From the NCBI RefSeq assembly GCF_000313135.1, contig NW_004457674.1, positions 108,280 to 172,279 on the forward strand: a stretch of 64,000 bases of DNA. The letters run 5' to 3'. Source of the stretch: Acanthamoeba castellanii str. Neff. Its lineage: Eukaryota > Discosea > Longamoebia > Acanthamoebidae. The position numbers and the translations under genes are program-made. Every line of letters starts with the position of its first letter. The stretch's first letter is position 1. Under the pieces are notes generated by a model. The model was not told the DNA's origin. It did no database searches and worked only from the letters and a program-made list of their open reading frames with translations. This document shows, in pieces, positions 55,455-64,000 of this stretch.

Positions 55455-57892
55455 TTAGTGGTAGGAACTGGGGTAGTACTGCGGCCTGCCCGACAGACAC
55501 GACGGGCACGGGCACTGGTGGTTGGACGCGGCGAGCATGCCCGGCCCGTGCGGTAAGGAGGAGGGGAACGTCGACGACGAGTTCGATGGCGCTGTCGACG
55601 GCAGCGGGAACGACGGCATCAGCGCGTGCGACGAAGATGGCGTCGACGAGGTCGACGGCGGTGGGCTGGACTTGCTGCCGCCCGAGAGGCCGCCCGCCGG
55701 GCCGAAGGCCGACGACGGCCAGGGCAGCTGGCGCGACTGGTAGTCGCTGTGGAGCGGCGGCGGAGGGAAGCTGGGCATCGGGGGCAGCATGTGGTGCTGG
55801 CCCTGGTGCTGGTGCTGCTGTTGATGGTAATGCTGCTGGGTCTGCTGGAGGAGCGAGTGGCTGGGCATGGGTGGCGGCCTCCACGCTGCGGAGGTGGTCG
55901 ACGACGAGTAGGACGCCAGCGACGAACCGGCTTCAAGGTAGGACATGAACTGGAACGAGGGCTCCATGCTGTCGTAGTCGTCGGCGTGCATGATGCCGCC
56001 GTGCGGAGGGTGACCGCCCATTCCGGGCATTCCACCACCGTGACCGCGCATCATCTCGTGTCGCGCGAGGTCGCCGCCGCCGGGGCCGCCGTAGGCATCG
56101 CCAGGGAAGGTCCAGTCGCGCCAGAAGTGGTCAATGGGCGGTTGTGGGCCGGCGACCTGGTCATAGGGATGCTGGCTCTCGCCGCTGACGCCGCTGCTGC
56201 TCGCATCGTCCGAGTCCGACCGCCTCTCGTCCTCGGGCAGGTAGTCGTCGTCGTCGGCGCCCGTGCGTCGCCTGCGCGAGCTGCCGGTTTTCTCCTTCTT
56301 GACCTTGAGCATGCCCGACGACGACGCGGTGGCGGTCGAGCTCTTTCGCCGACGCTTGGCTGCACCGGCCGAGGTCTCTTGTGGACTGTTGCCGTCACCG
56401 GGCGAGGCGCGCTTGACCTGTTGCTGCTGCTTGTTCTGCCGGCCGCCGATCTTCTTGTCCTGGAACTCGAGCCGCAGGCGCTCGGCCTCCTGGAGCTCCT
56501 CCTCCTGCTTGATCGGCATGGCGCGCGGGTGGCCGTCGGCGTCGAAGCACTCCTCCACCCGTTCGAGGCCCTCGTAGTGCGCGTTGATGCGACGGTTGAT
56601 GCGCCGTCGCCGGTACTGGAGATCGGGGAAGGTGCGCTTGATGACCTTGCCGAACACCGACGGCGAGAAGAGGCACGGCGTCCCGCTCTCCGTGCACATG
56701 TTGCTGTAGTCCTGGTAGACGCATCGCTTCGTGAGCGACGTCTGCCCGCCGAGCCGGTAACTTCGCTTCAGCCTGTGCGCAAAGAAGAAGAAGAAGAGGA
56801 CGACAAAGACGAAGAAGAGATAAGTAACAGATAAGAGTCGAGATCTCGGCGAGAGATAGGACGCATTTACAGCCAACATTTCATATTGTGAAAATGATGG
56901 AAAAGAGGTGTGATGTCGTGGTTGGGCGTAACTATAGCAATAATGATCGCCAATAATTATATGACGGTGGCATGAGTAAGCGATTACGATTGCTGGCGTC
57001 TTTCTTCACTGTCGCACGCTGGCGCCAGAATGGAGAAACACGCACGGCGCACAACGAAACAACGGGAGAGATAAAACGGCACAGATAAATGCAAAACAAA
57101 TCCCTGGAAATAACAAACTACTGACGTTGACATGTTTTGGCTGTAGTTGGCCACAATGAAAAAGTAAGAGAGCTGGTCTGCCCAAAGGCTGGGATCCAAT
57201 GGCTTGTGTGCCTGACTCCCACACGCTACGTAGAGAACACCAATAAAAATAAAAACGCATAAAAAACGGACTTGAACAAGATTTGTGTGTAACGTCGATC
57301 GATTCCGACCATCGAACTGCTGCCTCGAGGCAGCAGGATCAAAAGTGATAAAGGAAAGAAGAGGGGGGGGGAGATCGTGTAACGCGTACCAGAGCATGAC
57401 TTGGTAGAAGTGGAGCTTGCGCTGCAGCTCGTCGATGTTGGCCTCCTTCTTGCCGTCGCCGCTGGCCGCCGCAGCGGCGGCGAGGGTAGTCGTGAAGTGC
57501 AAGATCTTCTCATCCAGCGAAGAGATGGTGCTGCTCGGGAGCGGTGCCAAGGAAGACGTCGTTGTCGAAGATGCGGAAGATGTCGAAGTAGTAGAGGATG
57601 AAGATTGCGAAGGAGGCGGGAAGCTGTCAGTGAGCTCGCTGTTGAAGGGCATGTCGGGATAGCTCTCGAGCCGGGACGACTCGTAGATGGCTCCGTCGCG
57701 GTAGGGCGCCAGTTCGATCGGGGGCAGCTGGAGGAAGGGCTGCTGTTGTAGTGCAGGTGTAGAAGACGATGGCGGAGAAGATGACGGCAAGCCCTCGCGA
57801 TTGTGCGTCGTTGGGCTGTGGTTGAGGCGGGGAGGACTCGATGCACGGCTGCCGCTGCCTTCGTTGTCGCTGCTTCTGCAGCTGCTGCTCAT
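55455..57892 (-). CDS. RFX-type winged-helix transcription factor
   Basis: Predicted DNA-binding factor of the RFX family (X-box binding). Two exons (57892-57390 and 56772-55455) join in phase 2 inside a Trp codon to give 606 residues. The Ser/Pro-rich N-terminus ends KLHFYQVMLW. The RFX domain spans the splice: VMLWLKRSYRLGGQTSLTKR, CVYQDYSNMCTESG, then FSPSVFGKVIKRTFPDLQYR and RRRINRRINAHYEGLERV. These match the RFX pattern W-L-x(2)-x-Y, Y-x(2)-Y-x(3)-C, FGK-x-I and a basic wing followed by HYxG. A basic NLS-like region (AAKRRRKSS) and a Gln/His/Pro/Ser-rich C-terminus follow. The RFX extended dimerisation domains are not visible. The 617-nt intron splits the DNA-binding domain at its first helix. 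Confidence 0.8.
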
Positions 57893-59310
57893 GCTAGGGG
57901 CTTGTTGTTGTTTTGTTGTGTTTCGGACCCAGGAACGGGGTCGAGATGCTTGGTCGGGCGGCGCCTGTTGTTGCTGGTGGAGTACTGAGTTCTGTCCTTA
58001 ACGGCTGGTTGTGCGACGAGCGTGGTGACAGATGATGCTCTGGCGGGAGCTGCGACACAAATAGCGAAGCTGCGAGAAAAAAAGAGACGGAAAACGACAG
58101 ACAGAAGATGACGAAAAGAATGAAGTCAGCAAAAACCAGGTTGGGGCCGATCACCGAAGAAGAAGAAGATGGAGAATGATTGTGGGATGAGGATGGTGTG
58201 GTTGAGATGATGGGCGGCTCGATCTGGGTGGGTCGTGTGGCGCGCTCGGTACCTCAGGTTTTCGCCCGCTGCTACCGTAGAGTAATGCGCGAACGGCCGA
58301 TCGAGGAGGAACGGACCGAGTCGTGCGAGTAGTGGTGGCTGTGCCTCGGAGCTTGTGGATGGTGTGGAGGTCTAGCCAGAGGTGTGCTCTGTGCGCGTAT
58401 GCACGGTGCCAAGGAGAAGTTGTGTCGTCGTTGTTGTGGCGGCTGTGCGTTGTGCTTTCGTTGTTGGCGCGGCTCGTTTGAGGTTCGAACGGGTTAGCCA
58501 CGCGCCACAAACCGTCGTCAGCGCTGGCCGGATCGCAGTTGCGGATTCGAACAACAACCACTCGGCCGACAGCACGAAAAGAGCGAGAGCGAAAGGGGAG
58601 CGGAACGGCGCCACCGGCCAGCCTAGATGAGGCGAGGAGCGTTGGCCGCCCGCTCTCTGGGGACCCTGTCGTGGGTGCTCAAGCGCGCCGGCCAATACCA
58701 GGCCTACACAGGGGAAAAGGCGGGTTGAGGGGATTTCAGTTTCGCAGGAGTAACCCCTTTTCTGGACAGAACTCCTGCGCGGTGTACACTGTGCTGCATG
58801 TTTAGAAGTCCTTGGCCTGAACATGTTCTCTCCGACTCCCCAGTTGGTGGGCACCAAATATACAAAAGGCCGTCAGTGTCAACAGACGAGCGTCAGATAA
58901 GACCTAAAACCGAGCTCATCACTCGCAACGGTAACCGGTCTTACGGCGGCAGAAGCCCATTGGCTGATGCAGTTCCGAAGTCCTTTGAACTTCCCTTTTA
59001 CCAATTTTAATGTCGACTGGGAAGACGGCCATTGGGCGGTTCGTCGGGCCTTGTTTTCCTTACTCGCGGTTGTTCGCCTTTCTCATTCCGAAATCGTTCC
59101 AGCGCGGAAAAATAGCCCAAGCACACGACCTGGCCTCCACCACAACGCACCAACATGTTGTAAAGGAAGACGGAGCAAAACGGAGTACAGGGTGGTGAGC
59201 ATTCGGTGGCCGCTCGAGTCAGACAAACGCCACAGATGGGTTTTTGTTTCTCTTCTCTGAATTGATTTAAAAACATGCTCGACAGCTTCGCCACTGCACG
59301 CCCCGTGCGG
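57893..59310. other. 1.4-kb spacer upstream of RFX gene
   Basis: The largest apparently gene-free stretch in the window. Short open frames on both strands (for example 58151-58561 minus and 58382-58630 plus) carry no recognisable domain or splice-linked continuation. A TATA-like ATATACAAAAGG occurs at about 58857. It probably holds the RFX promoter/5' UTR and the 3' end of the next gene. Confidence 0.45.
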
Positions 59311-62300
59311 TCAGTCGTTGCCGCCATGATCGCCTTGTTCGACATCGGTGGCCGCGTGCGATAGCTTGGCACCTGATGAGTTGTTCGCTGGTGAATGCTC
59401 GCCGCCGTGTTGTTGTTGCTGCTGCTGGCCATGGTGGTAGGGATATCCGGATGATGGTGATGGTGACGACGACGACGATGAGAGTGATTCGAGCACTTGC
59501 GGGGAGAACGACGAGGATGAGTTGGGCGGCGAGATCGCCATGGGGAAGGGCGGCAGCGCGGTGTTGATCGACGAGGAGGCGGGAGAGGATGAAGATGATG
59601 ACGACATGAAGGGCGGCGACGGCTCGGGCGAGAAGAGGGCGGCGGTGCCGGAGAGCGGGGGCAGGCGCTCGGCCGAGCCGCCAGCGAGCATCGATGGGTC
59701 GAGCAGCGCCGACGACGAAGACGAGGAAAATGATGGCGAAGGCGTGAGCGAGGGGTAGAATCCGCCGAGCGACGAGGGCGGCGGGAAGAGCGGCGAGGGC
59801 GAGCGCGAGCGCATCATCGACATGGCCGCCGAGGCGGTCGACGACGGTGAGGGCGAGGGCAGATATGAGGGGAACGGCGGGAGCGTGTGCGAGGGGAACG
59901 GCAGGAGGTGCGAGGGCGAGGACAGCAGCGACGGTGACGGGCCGACACTCGAGTCCGACGGCAGCGACGACGACGACGACGACGGCCCGTAGTGCGAGAA
60001 CTGATGCTGCTGCTGATGATGATGGGGCTGGTAGCGCTGTTGGTGCGATTGCTGGCCCTGGTGGTGCTGTTGGTAGTGCGACGCGGCTGCGGCTGGAGGT
60101 GGAGGCGGGTATCGTTCGCGCGCGTAGTACAGGTGGTCGTCGGCGGCGTCCTCCTCCGACGGCGGGTACGACGAGGAGAACGACGACGAGGGCGGCAGCG
60201 ACGGAAGTGCTGTCGATCGCGGGATGCCGAACGAGCCGGAGAGCCAGCTCCCGGCCGAGGGGGAGAAGCCGCCGCCGCTCGCGGGCGTGGCGGGCGACGA
60301 CGACGATGAGAAGAATGAGGGCGCGGAGAGGTGTCGTTGGTGCTGCTGCTCGACGGCCTCGTCGCGCCACGTCGCGAGGTCATGGTGCTGCAGGGACGAC
60401 GGGTAGTAGTGGCCACCCGGTAGCGACCCCGACGACGAAGAAGACGACGCTGGCGACGATGACATCGAGTCCCACGACCCCGAGACCCGCTTCTGCCCCG
60501 GGGCTTGGTGGTGCTGTGGAGGCTGCTGGTGGTAGCGGTGGTGGTGGTCGCCGGCGTGGTGGTGAGGCTGCGGCGGGTGTCCCTTTCTTGTCGATGCCGA
60601 GGCTGACGTGGGTACGGGTGGGGAGGGCGCCATCGAGGGCAGGCCGGCCGACGTGGGCGCCGAGTAGGTGGCCGAGTTCATCGACGATCGGGTGGCCGAC
60701 GAGATCGAGGCCGCCTCGGCCGCTGCCGCTGACGATGACGTGACAGGGTCGAGGTTGGCGGTCGGGGCGGCGAGGATGTTGACGGGCGTGCGCATGGCGC
60801 GCAGGCAAACGAACTCCTCGTGCTCCTTGCTGGCGCTGGCCGGGATGCGCATGTAGAAGGTCTGGCCCGCCATCAGCTGCGCGTTGACCGCGTCCACCGA
60901 GAACGGCCGCGTCTCTCCGCCCAGCGAGGTCACACCTTTCGGGCAGTACACAATACGTAAGTACATGTCGACAAGCTAACAACAACAACATCTTCGACAG
61001 GAACATGTCGACAAAATGTGAAACATAGTGAACCAGATTTTTAAATACACCGGAGTTGCCGCAGGGCGCCGCTGCCGTGTTCGATGAAGGCGGAGGAGCG
61101 AGGGAGTACCTGCAGCATAGCTGAAAGGTGTACTGTCGTCCGGCGGGCACTGTCCGGTTCCCGAGATGACTGCACACACACATGCACACGCACACACACA
61201 GAGAGAGAGAGAGAGAGAACACGATGAGAGGCGGTAAGCACTTGGTGTGAATCGAGCACCACACGAAACAATCATAGTTGCACGCCATCACAGCACTGAA
61301 GTGTGCTGCGGTACCGCGGGTGGAGGGGATGTTCCGTCGCGGGGCGCCGATCGTCTCCACGAGAAGTCGGTGTATCCACTCGCCGTACTGGTAGTAGAGC
61401 TGTGGGTGGGCGAGAAGCAACGCTTTCAATATTAAAAGAACGAGAGAGTTGCACGCGCACTCGCCAGAATTGATTGGCTCCTGCCAATAGAAACGGAAAA
61501 AGGAAAGAGGAATGGAATGTTGGGGGGGGGGTAAACACACCTCATCGCCGGGGTCCTTGACGATGTAGGCCAGCCGAATCTTGCTGTCCGAGAGGCAGGG
61601 AATGTCGTCCTTGTTGTACTTGGCGATCGGCACGCCGTCGCCAGTAAGAAACTGGATGTGTGATAACAACAACGCACACAACCGCACGGAACGCACACAA
61701 CCGCACACGCACGAAGTCGTGGTAAGCGCGGGATGGTGGCCCAATGAGAAGAGAAGAAACGATCAAAGCGGGAATGCTTGCGTACCGTGTACTTCTGGGT
61801 GTCCTCCCAGCCCATCACCGTCTGCAGGGTCTTGTGCAGCTTGGCCAATGGCATGGCTGAAGAAGACCAGGGTGGCAAAAGGGGCGAGGCGGTGGGGGTG
61901 AGATGGGAAAGTGTGAGGCACCGCAACTGATATACACCAAAAAGGTTGATAGGTGGGCAAAATTTGCACCAGGTTAACTAACACAGTATGTCGCCTTAAT
62001 AGCGGGGCTGTCAGCGTACTTGTCAAGAAATACAAATAAGGACACTCGCATGTTACGTGTCCCCCTTTCTCTCCAAGAGCGAAGATATATATATATATAA
62101 AAAAAATAAACACAGACCACACAGGAACTTTCGCACAAATAAATAAATAAATAGCATATATATAGAAATGGAGTAATTGTGGATAAAAGCAAAAAAAAGA
62201 GGGGAAAAAAAGAGCGAGGGCAGTACCGGCGGGTAGCACGATGGTTCTGTGGATGTCGAACGGTGGCGGCATCCCGTTGGACGGGTGCGACGGTGAGGAG

Positions 62301-62776
62301 GATGATGGCGTCGTGGCAGAGGATGGGGGCGGATGCTGCTGCTGCTGGTGGTAGTTACTGGTGGCATCATCTCGGTGGAGCAGGGTGACGCTGAGCTGGA
62401 AGCTCTTGCGAGCCAGGGCCTTGTAGAGGTGGTTGGTCCGATCGAGCTCGGCCTGCTTCCGCTGGACCGCCTCCTCGGCGCACCTCTGCTGATGCGCCCC
62501 CACCCCGTTGGCCCACTCGGCCCTGGACTGGAGGGTACGCGCCACGGCCGGGGGCAGCGGCGCGTGTCGCCATCCGCGATACCGCACCTCGTCTTGCACG
62601 ATTGATTCAAAGGAAGTTGATGACGAAGCAGAAGTTGTTGTTGATGATGTTGTTCCATGCTGGTCTAGTTCTGCCTCGTCCTTGCGGATCATGTGCCGCA
62701 GGGGGTCTGCCCCGTCCTCCTCCGCCGAAGAGAGTAGCCGCTGGCGCTTGGCCGAGGGTCCTGGTCCTTGTTCCAT
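59311..62776 (-). CDS. Protein with plasmid pRiA4b ORF-3-like domain and long low-complexity tail
   Basis: The ATG at 62776 (MEQGPGPSAKRQRLL). Residues about 130-330 match the pRiA4b ORF-3-like family, mostly bacterial, of unknown function: QLSVTLLHRDD, FDIHRTIVLPAG, AMPLAKLHKTLQTVMGWEDT, KYTFLTGDGVPIAKY, SKIRLAYIVKDPGDE and LYYQYGEWIHRLLVETI, i.e. the LHxxxQxxMGW and YxYGxxWxH hallmarks. A middle segment (GTGQCPPDDSTPFSY and following frames) and an exon with SLGGETRPFSVDAVNAQLMA and TFYMRIPASASKEHEEFVCL follow. Then come about 480 residues of Ser/Pro/His/Gln low complexity to the stop at 59311. About seven exons; some middle borders are uncertain. The tail is reminiscent of transcription regulators. 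Confidence 0.7.
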
Positions 62777-63604
62777 GCAGATGCCGAGTGTGCTTGTGTT
62801 GCGCCCCAACCCCTCCTTCGTGTTTCGCTTTTTCTCCTCCTTCGTTCTTTTAGGTCCGACTGTTTGGCTCGTGTTGTGTACACGCGCGTCCCTTCTTTTT
62901 CCCTTCCCTCTTATCTTCTCACTTTTGTTGTTGTTGTCTCTTCTTGCCTCTTGCTCGCGATCGGCTATCTATCTCTTTCTGCCCGCGCGTCTCGTTCCAG
63001 GTCTGGGCGAGGTGGCAAGAGACCGGAGCTGCCTGGGAGCGCACGCGCTCGGAAGAAGAGAAGAGGAGAGATGAGCGGGCAGCCCACCAAAGCCCAGTTA
63101 GCTCACGCGGACATTTGGGGATGTTCCGGGGGTACGGCGAAGAGGCCGGTTGTGGTCGTCCCGTCCAATCCGCTGCGTTCCGTGCATGATGATGGGCAAC
63201 ACGTGACATGCTTTGACAAGTACCCTGACATTTCCCGCTGATGCATGTTTGGCATGCGAAGAATTTCAGGAATGTGTGAACTCTTGGTAAGGAAAAGAAA
63301 AGAAATGAAAAAGAAATCCAGTTGCGGGCGAAAATTTGGGTGGTCTGAACATCTGCGGGTGGAGAACAAACAACCAAACCCTGCACCTTCACGCGTCGGC
63401 CCCTCCGCGTCTAGTCTCGATCGAGGCCATCCCTCTTTGCCGGCTTGTTGGTACGACTCCCGATTCTGCCTTCAATGAAATGGTGAAATTGAATCACATT
63501 CATTTTGCAATCTTGTTTGCTTCTCTCTTGCCTGTTCAATTCCAATTTGTTAATGTTTGATGGTCGATGATAAAAGGTCGTGTACGCGGCCGCACCTCTA
63601 GAGG
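62777..63604. other. Divergent spacer between pRiA4b-domain gene and next plus-strand gene
   Basis: Contains promoters for both flanking genes. A T-rich pyrimidine tract lies at 62885-62945 and an AT-richer part at 63280-63575. A 57-codon plus-strand frame starting at 63071 has no recognisable motif. Confidence 0.5.
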
Positions 63605-64000
63605 ATGAGTAGCAACCCGCCGAGTCCGTCCGCGTTCGCCGTGCGGGTGGTCCTCTCGCACCGCGTGCGCAACGCCGAAGGCGGCTGGCATTGGCAGGTA
63701 CGCTCACGAGTACTCAATCAGAAAGCAAACCCTGGTCGGGACTCACCCCGTCTGTTGTCGTGTGTCGTGTGCTGCCGGTCACACGTGTTTCATTTACATG
63801 TGTGTGCATGTGTGTTGCCTCGTGTCATGCGTTGCAATGCATGTTGCACGTTGTTGTTGTTTGTTGTTGGAGTACAGCCGGTCGCAGCCCAGGACCAGAT
63901 CAGAGTGACGAAGAACCGAGGCAAGGTGCTGCGGTTCTCCGTCGACGCGCTGCTGCCCTACCGGCCGACCGACGTCCAGGTCTACCTGGCCGACTACGAG
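63605..64000 (+). CDS. 5' part of an unknown gene, cut by the window end
   Basis: The ATG at 63605 (MSSNPPSPSAFAVRVVLSHR) runs to a donor CAGGTACGC near 63697 (...GGWHWQ). The next exon starts after GAGTACAG near 63878 (PVAAQDQIRVTKNRGKVLRF) and continues to the window edge (DVQVYLADYE). Codon bias is strongly GC-rich in this frame. I do not recognise the family from the first 72 residues; the beta-rich look would fit an Ig- or C2-like fold, but that is speculation. Incomplete. Confidence 0.6.
   Translation, partial: MSSNPPSPSAFAVRVVLSHRVRNAEGGWHWQVRSRVLNQKANPGRDSPRLLSCVVCCRSHVFHLHVCACVLPRVMRCNACCTLLLFVVGVQPVAAQDQIRVTKNRGKVLRFSVDALLPYRPTDVQVYLADYE

Noticed and set aside
58482..58502. B-box-like GGTTCGAAC word
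   Set aside because: No complementary stems or A box around it.
59847..60743. Long plus-strand open frame opposite the pRiA4b-domain gene (Arg/Gly/Thr-rich)
   Set aside because: Antisense of Ser/Pro low-complexity codons; no domain, biased composition, and the minus frame carries the coherent protein. Similar antisense frames at 17-784, 29492-30073, 43348-44067, 52490-53278 and 55626-56834 were dropped for the same reason.
63071..63241. Plus-strand frame of 57 codons (MSGQPTKAQLAHAD...)
   Set aside because: No conserved motif and isolated; insufficient support for a gene.
1..64000. CRISPR arrays, prophage, insertion sequences, bacterial-type operons and ribosome-binding sites
   Set aside because: The window is eukaryotic and intron-rich; repeated units are simple microsatellites without spacers, and no transposase, reverse transcriptase or integrase motif was seen.

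Overview
The window is nuclear DNA from an intron-rich, GC-rich protist. Gene content and style fit an Acanthamoeba-like amoebozoan: GC-rich third codon positions, many introns of about 50-350 nt (often with GTACG-like donors) holding pentanucleotide (CGACA/TGTCG) and CA/GT simple repeats, AT-rich spacers, and a gene set shared with Dictyostelium and animals. Organism identity is inferred from style, not proven. There is no sign of bacterial operons, prophage, CRISPR or insertion sequences. Exon models come from reading frames, splice-site consensus and phase agreement, so gene ends are firmer than some internal exons.

Layout: 23-5726 (-) RhoGAP protein with a huge disordered tail; 6450-8446 (-) DENND11/LCHN homologue; 8550-9455 (-) SAM-domain protein; 9988-12605 (-) sirtuin fused to a ZnF-UBP and a C1-like finger, divergent from 12786-15255 (+) a class V aminotransferase; 15341-16279 (-) lysine methyltransferase-like protein; 16396-21531 (-) CUB/EGF membrane protein; 21940-22350 (-) secreted expansin-C-domain-like protein; 22841-25539 (-) regulator-like protein; 25865-26895 (-) hypothetical; 27193-30254 (-) PUS3-type pseudouridine synthase.

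Second half: 30733-31860 (+) acidic protein with an arrestin-like fold; 32307-33421 (-) RWDD2 homologue, divergent by 90 bp from 33512-35654 (+) an OTU deubiquitinase with UIM-like motifs and a CaaX end; 36009-40463 (+) dimethylglycine/sarcosine dehydrogenase family enzyme, with a tRNA-Val(AAC) nested in one intron (39151-39222); 40610-41159 (+) pterin-4a-carbinolamine dehydratase; 41390-41722 (-) DAD1; 41915-44661 (-) F-box/WD40 protein; 45093-47169 (-) archaemetzincin; 47465-47855 (-) small unknown protein; 48581-55041 (-) SNF2-RING (Rad5/HLTF-like) protein; 55455-57892 (-) RFX transcription factor; 59311-62776 (-) protein with a pRiA4b ORF-3-like domain; 63605-64000 (+) start of an unknown gene cut by the window edge.

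The genes are a mixed housekeeping and regulatory set. Recurrent themes are ubiquitin biology (ZnF-UBP sirtuin, OTU, F-box, RING-SNF2), one-carbon/pterin metabolism (two adjacent genes), and chromatin or transcription control (sirtuin, RFX, SNF2). The most striking items are the tRNA hidden in a protein-gene intron, the three-module sirtuin with a fold-back first intron, the OTU enzyme with apparent prenylation and ubiquitin-binding signals, and the prokaryote-type pRiA4b domain.
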